Shown: positions 1-9,460, counted from the stretch's first letter. The stretch: DNA of 64,000 nt from Trebonia sp963822615 (GCA_963822615.1 CAWGIM010000006.1:1-64000), one strand, 5' to 3'. A program made the numbers and translations. Notes: generated by a model from the sequence alone, not told the origin.

Positions 1-678
1 GATCAGCGTGACGACCGGAAACAGCCGGCTGGTGCTGGACTGGTACAGCATGACCTGGGGACATGCCGCCACGAAGCGCCCGAAGAGGCTGTCTCGCTGC
101 TCTCCGGCCGGGATGTCGCCGCAGCACCGATGTGTTCGCATCACCGATCGATAAGTCAGTGGGGGGTTTGTGTGACAAGGTTGCGGAATCAGTTGGGGTG
201 GTGTGGAGCTCCCTGTGGTTTGCTGGCCATTACCATGCAGTGGTTGTTTGTTTCCAGGAAGGAAAGCTGATACAGTGTGGGGTTGACGTGTTTGGGTGCT
301 GCTGGTTTGTTGGAGTGCTAACAAGTGCATGAAGGTGTAGTATTAATTGTTGTCAAGGTCCGTGTGCAGTTCGGTGTCCAGTCCCACTGTCGGTGTTGTG
401 TTGCCCTGGTCAAGCATGAAGTTGGTCCTCCTATCTCATGTGAGAAAGGAATTATCCATAACCATTAGAAGGCTTATACATTTTAGGCGGGGGGGGTGGC
501 TGGTGCTGCGTGTGGCCTACGTGGTGAAGCCCTCCCGGGCGGGCTGCAAGGGCAGTGGGCAGCGGGGGGCGGCGGCGGCGTGGACAAGGAGGGGCAAGGA
601 GCTCGAGCCCGAGCGTGTGCAGCGAGCGCTGGGAGCCAGCCCGCGGGGCAGCGGGCGAGCGTGCCGCCTCCGGGGTGT
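1..678. other. Low-GC stretch without a supported gene
   Basis: No convincing gene is seen. Base composition is clearly lower in GC than the rest of the window, especially 160-480, which has many T-rich runs. A frame open at the left edge (2-154, plus strand) ends at a TAA and could be the last 50 codons of a truncated gene, but I do not recognise it. Together with the decayed gene next door, this looks like eroded or acquired DNA. Confidence 0.4.
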
Positions 679-1094
679 CCAGCGTCCAGCGGAATCGACC
701 GCGGCGATCCCTTCGGCGAGCCGGTCGAGGTGTTCAGGAGGCGAGGCACGACGACGGCAATCGGGGGCGAGCGGCGTTGGAGTCAATGATGATCAAGGCA
801 GCGTGCTCGTCGTTGCCGATCGGCCGCCAATTGTCGCCGACCTGCCACGTGATAGCGATTCGCCCGGGCGGCGCGCACTCCTCGACCGTGCCGCGGACCG
901 CCTCGGCACCGTCAGCGCCGCGCTCATAGAAGCGGCCGCCGACCCGAGGCTCGATGCTGATGGACGCAGGCTCCTTGATGAAGGTGTGCTCGGCCGGAAA
1001 CATTCGGCCGGGTAATCGACGTAAATCCGAAATGCCTCGTCCGGGGGACGGGGACCGTCACCGCCGTGCGGGCGACGCTGTCGTCTGCTGGCAT
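679..1094 (-). pseudogene. Frameshifted SRPBCC (AHSA1/START-like) gene remnant
   Basis: Pieces of one SRPBCC/AHSA1-type protein lie in different frames in the right order. They are an N-terminal piece starting at ATG 1094 behind GAGGGAAG, then a piece reading PDEAFRIYVDYPAE, then a core with IEPRVGGRFYERG and ITWQVGDNW, and near 690-740 a C-terminal HLDRLAEG...GRW piece. At least two single-base losses (about 1040 and 1000) and a third break near 780 are needed to join them. No full-length product can be made. It lies downstream of a motif shared with the F420-type gene at 2126, so it was probably co-regulated with it. SRPBCC assignment is by motif recognition. Confidence 0.65.
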
Positions 1095-1113
1095 GCGCTC
1101 ACTTCCCTCACTT

Positions 1114-1980
1114 TTATCTATGTGATACCACCACTATAAAAGACCAACAATGCGGCAGGCAAGCCGGCGGCTCACCGGCGGACCATCCGGATGACGGTTG
1201 TGACGATTGGCAGCAGGAACTGCCCGCTGGCAGTCTCCGGGCAGGACTGCAGGTAAGCGCGGAAACGGGCGAGCAAGTCGGCTTGCTCGGCCGCGGCTGG
1301 ACGATCATCCGGGAATGGGTGGCGATGGTGGCGACGAGAGACTCCGCGGTGCGATGCTGGCCGTGGGCGAACTCCGCCTGCTCGGCCGGCTGGAAGAGAC
1401 TCGACTGGAACCGGCCAAGCCGGGCGTTCCCGGCATTCGCCTTCCAGTAGCTCAGCGGCCGACTCGCGGTGTCCTCCATGACCTGCTGCAACCCGGCCAC
1501 CCAGGGGACTCGGATGTCATTGCTGTTCCACAGTCCTGCCAGCGTGCCGCCAGGCACGAGAACCCGGGCGATCTCCGGCAGCGCCTTGTCCATGTCAAAC
1601 CAGTGCATCGCCTGGGCGCACAGCACCGCGTCCACCGCCTGATCGGGCAGCGGGATGGCCTCAGCGTTACCGGGCAGCGCGCGAACGCCCGGCAGGGAAC
1701 GGCTCAGCTCCGCCAGCATCGCCGGATCAGGCTCGACCGCGGTCACCTCGTCGGCCAGGCCGGTCAGGAGCGCGGTCAGCTTCCCGGTGCCGGCGCCAAG
1801 GTCCAGTAGCCGGGTAGGCGAGGTGACCGGAGCCAGGGCCCACCGCGCCGCCGCCTCCGGGTAGTCAGGCCGATGGCGCGCGTAGGCGCCGGCCGCCCGG
1901 CCGAAGGATGTCGCCTCTCCCGTTCGGACGTCGATCTCGGCGACGTCCCTCAGTTCCGGCCGCATCTGCTGCTCACTCAT
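1114..1980 (-). CDS. Class I SAM-dependent methyltransferase, C-terminus frameshifted
   Basis: SAM-dependent methyltransferase of the UbiE/Methyltransf_11 type. The SAM-binding motif LLDLGAGTGKLT, then VEPDPAM, an acidic turn and the post-motif QAMHWFD are all present. The start is ATG 1980 because GAGGAGG sits 7 bases upstream; longer upstream frames lack this. After ATHSR, near 1310, the frame changes. The next frame encodes the expected ending (EQADLLARFRAYL to VRR, stop at 1172-1174), whereas the actual frame runs on to 1114 with an arginine/serine/proline-rich tail. This implies a single indel affecting about the last 50 residues. The enzyme core is intact, but function is doubtful. It is divergent from the gene at 2126. 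Confidence 0.7.
   Translation of the reverse strand: MSEQQMRPELRDVAEIDVRTGEATSFGRAAGAYARHRPDYPEAAARWALAPVTSPTRLLDLGAGTGKLTALLTGLADEVTAVEPDPAMLAELSRSLPGVRALPGNAEAIPLPDQAVDAVLCAQAMHWFDMDKALPEIARVLVPGGTLAGLWNSNDIRVPWVAGLQQVMEDTASRPLSYWKANAGNARLGRFQSSLFQPAEQAEFAHGQHRTAESLVATIATHSRMIVQPRPSKPTCSPVSALTCSPARRLPAGSSCCQSSQPSSGWSAGEPPACLPHCWSFIVVVSHR
1118..1138 (-). promoter_or_regulatory. Shared upstream motif, copy 1
   Basis: Read on the minus strand this 21-bp site begins TATAGTGGTGGTA and ends CATAG, 24 bases before the SRPBCC remnant start. Eighteen of 21 positions match the site at 2076-2096 before the nitroreductase-family gene, in the same orientation relative to the gene. It is probably a regulator-binding or promoter element. 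Confidence 0.45.
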
Positions 1981-2075
1981 CTCAGGCCTCCTCGGCGTAG
2001 TATCCGGACTCCTCACCGACACCTTGCCGCCCTCCCCTTGAGCCCAGGTCAAGGCTCGGTGAATTACCTTGCCTA

Positions 2076-2096
2076 TATAGTGGTAGTAACCCATAG
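2076..2096 (+). promoter_or_regulatory. Shared upstream motif, copy 2
   Basis: The site begins TATAGTGGTAGTA and ends CATAG, 29 bases before the ATG of the nitroreductase-family gene. It matches 18 of 21 bases of the site at 1118-1138 in the same orientation to its gene. The AT-rich TATATAG core may overlap a -10 element. Confidence 0.45.
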
Positions 2097-2125
2097 TTAT
2101 AGACTTCGACACCGGGAAGGCGCAG

Positions 2126-2569
2126 ATGGACGACCGGAAGGCGGAGCCGCCCGGCGAGCGGGCCAGCCGCCGCCAGGAGCACGTGGTGACCGAGTTCCGC
2201 GCCCGCGCCGGCCGGGTCGGCGGCTACTACCAGGACATGTCGCTGCTGCTGTTGACTACGACCGGGGCGCGCAGCGGCAAGCGTCGGGTGACCCCGCTCA
2301 CCTACCTGGTCGCCGGCGGCAGGTACGTCGTGAGCGCGGGGAACGCGGGCGGCCGCCGCAACCCCGACTGGTACTTCAATGTGGTCGCTAACCCCGATGT
2401 CACCGTCGAGACCGCCGACGAGACGTTCGGCGCGACCGCCACCGTCGCGAACGGACCGGAACGCGACGACCTGTTCCGGCGCTTCGCCGAGCTGTATCCG
2501 CAGCTCGAGTACTACCAGCGAATGACGTCCCGGGAGATCCCCGTCATCGTGCTTGCCCGCAAAGGGTGA
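2126..2569 (+). CDS. F420-dependent nitroreductase/quinone reductase family (DDN-like) protein
   Basis: A 147-residue protein of the deazaflavin-dependent nitroreductase family. The hallmark segment LLLTTTGARSGKRRVTPL (about residues 40-57) and the NPDWYFN and NPDVTVE segments match the split beta-barrel fold that binds F420. Family members reduce nitro groups, quinones or other electrophiles using reduced F420; the substrate here is unknown. The length is normal. It stands alone, divergent from the methyltransferase, and carries the upstream motif shared with the SRPBCC remnant. Confidence 0.85.
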   Translation: MDDRKAEPPGERASRRQEHVVTEFRARAGRVGGYYQDMSLLLLTTTGARSGKRRVTPLTYLVAGGRYVVSAGNAGGRRNPDWYFNVVANPDVTVETADETFGATATVANGPERDDLFRRFAELYPQLEYYQRMTSREIPVIVLARKG

Positions 2570-2626
2570 GCGGGAGACCGGGGCCGGAGCTTCGAGCAGC
2601 CCTGGATCGGACCCCGAGCAGCCCCG

Positions 2627-3934
2627 GTGACGCTCAACCGTATGAGCGTTCCAGAACAGCCATCCCCGCCGGCGACGACTGAGACCGTCACCGAGCCGCT
2701 GGTGGAATTCCCGGTCACTCGTTCCGGCCCGTACCAGCCGCCGCCGGATTACCGGCGCCTGCAGCAGGCCCCGGCGCCCTCACGAGTCCGGCTTCCGTCC
2801 GGGGACACCGCGTGGGCGGTGGCTCGGTACGAGGACGTCCGGGCGATGCTGACCGACCCGAGGTTCAGCTCCGACCGGAGCAACCCGGGCTACCCGCTGC
2901 TATTGTCCGGGCAGCGGCGGTTCGTCAGCAGCACGATCTCCCCCTCCGGCCGGAAGATCTCACCGTTCTCCCTGCTGTCGATGGACGCGCCCGAGCACGC
3001 CCGCGCCCGCCGGGCGGTCATGGGCGAGTTCACGATGCGGCGGGTGGAGGCGCTGCGTCCTGGGGTCCAGCAGATTGTCGACGAGTGCCTGGACGACTTG
3101 CTGGCCGACTCCCCGCCCGCCGACCTGGTCTCCGCGGTTTCCCTGCCAGTCCCGTCGCTGACCATTTGCGAGCTGCTCGGCGTGCCCTACGCCGACCACG
3201 ATTTCTTCCAGGAGCGGGCGCTGGCGCTGCTGCGGCGCACCATCTCGGGGGAAGAGCGGGGCCGAGTCATCACCGAGTTGCGCTCCTACCTGGACGCGCT
3301 GATCGCCGACAAGGAACGCCGACCCGGGGACGACTTGCTCGGTCGGCAGATCCTCCGGCAACGCGACTCCCGGCCTGCGGGCGTCCCGGATGACCCCGAT
3401 GACCACGAGGAGCTCATCCTGCTGGCCTTCCTGCTGCTGCTCGCCGGGCACGGAACGACAGCGAACATGATCTCGCTGAGCGTGATGACACTGCTTGATC
3501 ACCCTGACGCGCTGGCCGCGGTCAAGGCGGACCCGGGCCGCACGCCGGACGCGGTCGAGGAGCTACTGCGCTACTTCACCGTCGCGGAGACCTCGATGTC
3601 GAGGGTCGCCACCGCCGACGTGGAGCTCGGCGGGACCCGGATCCACGCAGGCGAGGGCGTGGTCGCGGCAGCGTACGTGGCCAATCGCGACCCGGAAGCG
3701 TTCAGCGACCCGGATCAGTTCGACATCGAGCGAGGAGCGCGTCACCACTTCGCGTTCGGCGTCGGCCCGCACCACTGCATCGGGATGAACCTGGCCCGGA
3801 TGGAGCTGCAGGTCGTGCTCGACACCCTGTTCCGCCGGATCCCGTCGCTGGCCCTCGCCGTGCCAGTCAGCGAACTGCCGTTCAAAGACGACGCGAACAT
3901 CTACGGCCTTTATCAGCTTCCGGTCACCTGGTAG
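2627..3934 (+). CDS. Cytochrome P450
   Basis: A soluble bacterial cytochrome P450 of 435 residues. The I-helix oxygen-activation motif AGHGTTA is near residue 273, the K-helix ExxR is in EELLRY near 311, and the heme-binding loop FGVGPHHCIG places the thiolate cysteine near 384. GTG 2627 is taken as start; ATG 2642 is an alternative, and neither has a strong ribosome site. A ferredoxin gene follows 9 bases after the stop, so the pair likely forms a two-protein electron-transfer unit needing a separate reductase. The substrate cannot be inferred. Confidence 0.93.
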   Translation: MTLNRMSVPEQPSPPATTETVTEPLVEFPVTRSGPYQPPPDYRRLQQAPAPSRVRLPSGDTAWAVARYEDVRAMLTDPRFSSDRSNPGYPLLLSGQRRFVSSTISPSGRKISPFSLLSMDAPEHARARRAVMGEFTMRRVEALRPGVQQIVDECLDDLLADSPPADLVSAVSLPVPSLTICELLGVPYADHDFFQERALALLRRTISGEERGRVITELRSYLDALIADKERRPGDDLLGRQILRQRDSRPAGVPDDPDDHEELILLAFLLLLAGHGTTANMISLSVMTLLDHPDALAAVKADPGRTPDAVEELLRYFTVAETSMSRVATADVELGGTRIHAGEGVVAAAYVANRDPEAFSDPDQFDIERGARHHFAFGVGPHHCIGMNLARMELQVVLDTLFRRIPSLALAVPVSELPFKDDANIYGLYQLPVTW

Positions 3935-3943
3935 GCGGACCAT

Positions 3944-4153
3944 ATGCGACTCATTACCGACGCTGCCCGCTGCATCGGCTCCGCGACGTGCGTACTGACG
4001 GACCCTGACGTCTTCGGGCAAAATGAGGAGAACGGCACCGTCGTTGTCTACGCCGAGCGGCTCGATCACGCGCACGCCGAGCGTATCCGGCAGGCCGTCA
4101 GGCTCTGCCCTAGCCGCGCCCTCGCGATCGTGGACGAGGACAACGCCAACTGA
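3944..4153 (+). CDS. [3Fe-4S]-type ferredoxin partner of the P450
   Basis: A 69-residue ferredoxin. The motif C-I-G-S-A-T-C followed by a distal CP (RLCPSRAL) has three cysteines in the spacing of P450-associated [3Fe-4S] ferredoxins, with serine where [4Fe-4S] proteins carry a fourth cysteine. It presumably passes single electrons to the P450 encoded immediately upstream. Confidence 0.9.
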   Translation: MRLITDAARCIGSATCVLTDPDVFGQNEENGTVVVYAERLDHAHAERIRQAVRLCPSRALAIVDEDNAN

Positions 4154-4418
4154 CGCGGCGGGCTGACGGCCAGTCGCGAGGGAGTCCGCGGCGTGAAGCC
4201 GGGTCTGGAAACAACGGGAACTACGAAGCGTGCCTGCGTCAAGCACGCCGACTGGCTCAGGCGGGTGAGCACTTCGGCGGCGACTGCCGTCATAACATCC
4301 CGGTGGTTCCGGGAGCCAGTGATCAGCCATCATGCTGGTCCCGATCGGCAGCCCGTAGATCAGCGGCCGTCCCGATGCCACGGCACCTGAGGGTCCCCTG
4401 AGGTTCATTGGTTATTTG

Positions 4419-4447
4419 TTGACATGCGTTCCGCCTGATTGTTTAAT
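4419..4447 (+). promoter_or_regulatory. Candidate sigma-70-type promoter
   Basis: TTGACA, a 17-base spacer, then TTTAAT. It lies in an AT-rich stretch of the 488-base gap 4154-4641, about 195 bases before the secreted glycosidase start, and is the best promoter match there. The -10 region is inside a perfect 6-bp inverted repeat, CTGATT-GTTT-AATCAG, at 4435-4450, a possible operator. Confidence 0.5.
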
Positions 4448-4641
4448 CAGCGTGCAAAGCTGCCATAACCAAACAAAACGGCACTAAAGCTGATGTCCAT
4501 TCACCTCTCATTAACCGCAAATTCATGAGGTGGGCTTACCGGCAGGTCGCGGCATCAGTGTGTTCCTGTCGCTATTCGTCGAATCCTCGAGCCCGCTTCG
4601 CCGTGTTCTGACCCGGCGTGTAGCTGATACGGAGAAGTCCT

Positions 4642-5262
4642 GTGCCCAGACATCCCAGGAAACGCCGGACCATCCGGTGGTTTTTCCGTGCCCTGACCAT
4701 GGTGGTGTCCGTAGCGATGGCCGCGGGACTGGGCGCCGCGGTACCCGCGCGGGCCGCCACGGCCTTGCCCAGTGGCGACTTCACCCTCACGCTGAGCGCG
4801 AGCGACCTCGGCATCGACCCGATTTACCTGCAAGATGCCGTGAACGAGGTTAACGCGGAGGACGCCCGGGAGGGCGTCACGGTGAGCGAGCAGATGGAGC
4901 GGGAAGTCGCCGAATACGGCGGTGACACCTCGGGATGGGTGAACGTCTCCGGGGCCACGGTGAGCATGACCTCCGACGGCTCCGGCGTGAACCTCACCAT
5001 CCCGGCCGCGGAGGTGCAGACCACCGGGACCTGGCTCCAGGGGACGATCTCGTGGGCAGCCGGCTTCCTGGCCGGGTACGGGCTGCGCGGGGTGTGCATC
5101 TCCGCCCTGACCGCCACCGGGGTGGGAGCAGCCCTGATCCCGCTCACTGTACCCCTCTCGGCGGTGCGGTCGGCGGCGCCATCAAGGCGCTCGTTGATGC
5201 GGCGTGGGACGGGGACCTGGGCAGCACCGCGTTCTGGACCAACCTCATCATCAGCACGGTAG
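4642..5262 (+). CDS. Secreted protein, N-terminal part of a frameshifted GH54-type glycosidase
   Basis: The frame starts with a twin-arginine-like or Sec signal peptide (basic PRHPRKRRTIRWFFR, a hydrophobic stretch, then VPARA-A near residue 38). About 130 residues of mature protein follow, with a hydrophobic glycine-rich segment near 135-165. Around 5160 the meaningful reading moves by one frame: after LIPLTVPL this frame becomes arginine/serine-rich, while the neighbouring frame continues as GGAVGGAIKALVDAAW. Loss of one C in CTCTCGGCGG would explain it. This frame is therefore the exporting half of the gene that continues to 8852. Confidence 0.65.
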   Translation: MPRHPRKRRTIRWFFRALTMVVSVAMAAGLGAAVPARAATALPSGDFTLTLSASDLGIDPIYLQDAVNEVNAEDAREGVTVSEQMEREVAEYGGDTSGWVNVSGATVSMTSDGSGVNLTIPAAEVQTTGTWLQGTISWAAGFLAGYGLRGVCISALTATGVGAALIPLTVPLSAVRSAAPSRRSLMRRGTGTWAAPRSGPTSSSAR

Positions 5263-8200
5263 GTGGCGCGGTCGGCGGCTTCGCCTGGGAGAAATGGCTG
5301 AGCCCGTTCTTCAAGGCAGGCGGGGCTACCGGCCTTAAGAACATCGGGACCTGGCTGCTGAACAAGGCGCGGTCGACCGTCGCCACCTGGTTCGGGCCCA
5401 CGGCCGCCGGATACATTGAGGCCGCCGGGAACGAGGTCTTCGAGCTGGCGGGTGACATGCCCGCCGCCGTGGCCTCCTACGATGAGAACATCCCGGCCGC
5501 GGGCCCGCTGCCCTGCGACGTGTACAACGGCGACGGCGAGCAGTGCGGCGCCGCCTACAGCACGGTGCGCGCGCTGTTCTCCTACTACGGCGGAGCGCTC
5601 TACCAGGTCAAGCGCGCCTCGGACGCCGCGACCGCCGACATCGGCCTGCTCGCCGTAGGCGGCTACGTTGACGCGTCCCAGCAGGACAGCTTCTGTGCCA
5701 ATACCACCTGCGTCATCACCAAGATCTACGACCAGTCCCCGCAGCAGAACGACCTGACGGTAGAAGGGGCGGGCGGCGCCGCCGGGGCCGATGGCCCCGC
5801 TAGCGCTACCGCGCTGCCCATCACCGTGGCCGGCCACAAGGCCTACGGCGTGGACTTCACTGGGCAGGTCGGCTACCGGGACAACAGCACGACCGGCATC
5901 GCGACCGCCGGCCAGCCCGAGGGCATGTACATGGTCGCCAGCGGTACAAACGTCAACGCCGGCTGCTGCTTCGACTTTGGCAACGCCGAGACCAACACCC
6001 GCGACAACGGCAACGGCCACATGGACGCGGTCAACTTCAGCACCACGTGCTACTTCCAGCCCTGTACTGGCGCTGGCCCCTGGGTCGAGGCGGACATGGA
6101 GAACGGCCTGTTCCAGGGGGGCAACGGGTCGAACACGGCCAACACCGGCCTCATCGGCGACGACTACGTCACCGCGATGCTGAAAGACGACGGGCAGAAT
6201 ACCTACTCGCTCAGAGGCGGTAACGCCCAGTCCGGCGGCCTGAGTACCTGGTACGACGGATCGCTGCCGACGATCGGCGGCTACAAGCCGATGCAGCAGG
6301 AGGGCGCCATCGTCCTAGGGACCGGCGGGGACAACAGCAACTCGGACGTGGGCTCGTTCTTCGAGGGCGTCATGACGTACGGCTTCCCGTCCGATGCGGC
6401 CGACGCCTCCGTCCAGTCCAATATCGTCTCGGTGGGCTACACCGGTAACTCCGGTGGCTCCGGTGGCTCCGCCAACGGCGTGACGCCCAGCGCGGCCGGC
6501 CCGGCGGTGGTCCACGCGGCCGGGGCGACCGGCGCGTCGGCCAGCGGGTTCTCTAGCGTGTACACGGTGGACTCGGCCAATGGGCACCTGCAGGAGAACT
6601 ACCTGCCCTCCATGGGGGCCAACTGGTCGAGCCAGGACCTATCGGCCCAGTTCGGCACGCCGCCGGTGATGCCGGGCACCCAGCCGGTATCGATCGTCCA
6701 CTGCGGCTGGACCAGCGTCTACACGGTCGACCAGTCCAGCGGTGACCTGCAGGAGACCTACTTGCCGGCCATCGGCGACAACTGGACGACGCAAGACCTG
6801 TCGGCCAAGTACGGCACCCCGCCGACGGACGAGACGCCGACCGCGCTCGTGCATTTCGCCGGGGCGACCGGATCGGCCGCGGCCTGCGGGTTCACCAGCG
6901 TCTACACGGTTGACCGCAACGGTGACCTGCAGGAGACCTACCTGCCGCTCATCAGCGACGACTGGACCACCCAGGACCTGTCCGCCAAGTACGGCACCCC
7001 GCAGGTCCAGCCGGGAACGGCCCCGGTCGCTATCGTCCACTGCGGTTACAGCAGCGTGTACACGGTCGACGGGGGCAGCCACGACCTACAGGAGACCTAC
7101 CTGCCGGCCATCGGCGGCAAGTGGATCAGCCAGGACCTGTCTGCGAATTACGGCACCCCGAAGACCGACACCACGCCAACCGCCGTGGTCCATACCGCCG
7201 GCGCCGCCGACGCGACGCCAAGCTGCGGCTTTACCAGCGTCTACTCGGTCGACCAGTCGAGCCGGCACCTCGACGAGACCTACCTGTCCAACAGCGGGTT
7301 CCCGGGTGACGCCTGGGTCTCCCAGGACCTGTCGGCAAACTACGGGACGCCGGCCGTGGCCCCCGGCACCGCACCGGTGGCCCTGGTCCACATGAACTTC
7401 ACGAGCGTCTACACCGTGGACCAGGGCAGCGATGACTTGCAGGAGACCTACTTGCAGGCCATCGGCGGCAAGTGGAACACCCAGGACCTGTCCGCCGGCT
7501 ATGGCACCCCGCCGACCGACCAGACCCCGATCGTGCTGCTGCACCCGGACGCCAGCGGGAACCTCGACTGGACCAGCGTCTACACGATCAACGAGCTGAA
7601 CAACGACCTGCAGGAGACCTACCTGCCGAACACTGGGTTCCCTGGTGACCCGTGGGTCACCCAGGACCTGTCGGCCAAGTACGGCACCCCGACGGTCACC
7701 GTCCAGCAGTCGTCCCAGTCGAGCTGGTCGGTCGACCACGCGGGCTATGCCAGCGCCTACACCGTCGACAGCGGCAGCGGTGACCTGCAGGAGACCTACC
7801 TGCCGGCGATGGGCGACAACTGGGCCTCCCAGGACCTGACCCAGAAATATGGCGCCCCGGTGGTGGCGGGTAACGCAGCGCCGTCGGCGCTGTTCCACGA
7901 CGGGTTCACCAGCGTCTACACCGTTGACGGCGGCAGCGGTGACCTGCAGGAGACCTACCTGCAGGCCATCGGGGACTCCTGGGTCACCCAGGACCTGTCC
8001 AAGGCCTACGGGACCCCGGCGGTCGCGGCCAACACGTCCGCGACCAGCTTGTTCCACGACGGCTACGCCAGCGTCTACACCGTCGACGCGAACGGTGACC
8101 TGCAGGAGACGTACCTGCCGGGCGCCGGGTTCCCCGGCGACGCCTGGCACACCCAGGACCTGTCCTCCGGCTACGGGACCCCGAAGGTGATGGCCGGGAC

Positions 8201-8852
8201 GTCCCCGGTGTCCATCCTTCATGACGGGTACGACAGCGTCTACACGGTCGACACGAACGGTGACCTGCAGGAGACGTACCTGGCGGCGATGGGCGGGGCC
8301 TGGGTCACCCAGGACCTGACCAGCAAGTACGGCACCCCGCAGACGGTCACCACGCCGACCGCCGTGTTCCACGACGGGTACACCAGCGTCTACACCGTGG
8401 ACCAGGGCGGTGACCTGCAGGAGACCTACCTGCCGGCCATCGCCGACAACTGGGTCACCCAGGACCTGACCAGCAAGTACGGCGTCCCGGCGGCGAAGCA
8501 GGGACCGGTCACGAGCTCGGTGAACCCGATGGCCCCGGTGGCGCTTTACCACACCGGGTACACCAGCATTTACTACCTCGGCAGCTCGAGCAGCCACGTG
8601 GAGGAGGCCTACCTGCCCGCGATCAGCGGTGCCTGGCAGTCCCAGGACCTGTCGGCCAAGTACGGGACGCCAGCGGCCACCCAGACCGTCTCCCCGCTGG
8701 TGCACTACGCCGCCAACGGCGGCGAGACCTGGACCAGCCTCTACACCGTCGATACGAGCAGCGATGACCTGCAGGAGACCTACCTGCCCGGCATCGGCAG
8801 CGACTGGACCACCCAGGACCTGACCAGCAAGTACGGCACCCCGCCGGTGTAA
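5161..8852 (+). CDS. GH54-type alpha-L-arabinofuranosidase catalytic domain plus 14 lectin-like repeats (frameshifted from its signal peptide)
   Basis: From about 5512 to 6447 the frame matches the catalytic domain of fungal/actinobacterial arabinofuranosidase B (GH54). Marker segments are PCDVYNGDGEQC, STVRALFSYYGGALYQVKR, TKIYDQSPQQNDLT, GHKAYGVDF, CCFDFGNAET, GGNAQSGGLSTWYDG and ILGTGGDNSNSDVGSF-like ending. Such enzymes release terminal arabinose from plant arabinoxylan or arabinan. A Gly/Ser linker leads to 14 repeats of about 55 residues (see 6484-8849). The upstream half with the signal peptide is in another frame; without a correction or slippage this half would lack export and a clear start. 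A single uninterrupted frame of about 1,230 codons after the break argues that the lesion is recent or a sequencing error. Confidence 0.75.
6484..8849 (+). repeat. Fourteen tandem lectin-like protein repeats
   Basis: Each unit of roughly 50-60 codons reads in the pattern SVYTVD...GDLQETYLPAIGDNW.TQDLSAKYGTP. I count 14 YGTP-type endings, the last at the C-terminus. Alternate units carry a longer W/PGD insert (GFPGDAW). The pattern resembles beta-propeller or tectonin/PLL-type carbohydrate-binding repeats. The function is inferred as substrate or cell-wall binding. DNA identity between units is high (GACCTGCAGGAGACCTACCT recurs), so recombination could change copy number. Confidence 0.8.
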
Positions 8853-8871
8853 CCAAGTCGGCCGCTCCAGC

Positions 8872-8911
8872 CCGGCCCGGGGGCACCGCGATCGCGGTGC
8901 CCCCGGGCCGG
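8872..8911. terminator. Perfect 40-base GC palindrome (terminator)
   Basis: A perfect 20-bp inverted repeat with no spacer, centred at 8891/8892, begins 20 bases after the glycosidase stop. There is no T-run, as is common for actinobacterial terminators. Confidence 0.75.
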
Positions 8912-9229
8912 CGCCGTTCCGCCCACGTCTCCGTCACTCCCCGCCCGGCCCCGGGTGACATGCCCATTGCCCCGGTGAGGGCCACCGGTTCCGGGCCAGG
9001 GTGGCCGATGGCCGGGTGAGGCCTCGCCTGTTCCGGCATCGGATCTCACGGCACAAGGTACCGATGAAGCGTTCGCCGGTCGCGTTCATCCGCGGAGACT
9101 GCACCGCTCACTCGGCACTCCCCGCGCCGTCGCCGCCTCCTGATCAGCCGATCGCTGGACTGCGAGGCTCGTTTGCCTCCCCACAGGGGTGGGCGGACCG
9201 GGATGAACCGGGTAATCCGGGTATGAGAA

Positions 9230-9261
9230 CGGGCCGCCCGACTCGGGAGTCCGGCGGCCCG
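9230..9261. terminator. Hairpin in the left flank, relic of the dehydrogenase terminator
   Basis: CGGGCCGCC pairs with GGCGGCCCG across a 14-base loop. The same sequence context (AATCCGG...ATGAGAACGGGCCGCCCGACTC) precedes the acyl-CoA dehydrogenase 3' end at 22260-22310, so this is the original or duplicated downstream terminator of that gene left on the far side of the integrated element. Confidence 0.55.
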
Positions 9262-9317
9262 CATCACGCGCGACAGGTTGGAGAAACCGCAGGTCAGCGT
9301 CCAACCACTATCCCTTA

Positions 9318-9380
9318 AGCAGCTGCCGCGCCATCACCATCCGCTGGATCTGGTTGGTCCCCTCGTAGATCTGGGTGATC
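9318..9380. repeat. Left attachment site (attL) with truncated dehydrogenase 3' end
   Basis: Sixty-three bases matching 22363-22425 with one difference (C at 9360 against G). On the minus strand it encodes the dehydrogenase C-terminus with its own stop (AAGGGATAG). Similarity ends abruptly at 9380, where the element interior begins. Confidence 0.8.
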
Positions 9381-9431
9381 GTGGACTAGGGGGCAGTTTC
9401 CGCAGGTAGATCGCATGCCGAGCGACCATGG

Positions 9432-9451
9432 GTCAGCACGGATTCAGCACG
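9432..9451. repeat. Arm-type repeat near attL
   Basis: GTCAGCACGGATTCAGCACG, containing TCAGCAC twice with an 11-base period. It matches 22198-22217 at 19 of 20 bases in the same orientation. The position just inside the element end suggests an integrase or excisionase arm-binding site. Confidence 0.5.
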
Positions 9452-9460
9452 CTTTGCAGT

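Noticed and set aside
5161..8705. Long open frames antisense to the lectin-like repeats (for example 7086-8705, minus strand)
   Set aside because: They mirror the repeat structure of the plus-strand protein, are rich in Val/Gly/Arg, and have no ribosome site or domain. They are shadows of a high-GC repetitive gene.
9318..9380. A separate small gene or second acyl-CoA dehydrogenase
   Set aside because: Only the last 20 codons are present and similarity stops sharply; it is explained by element insertion.
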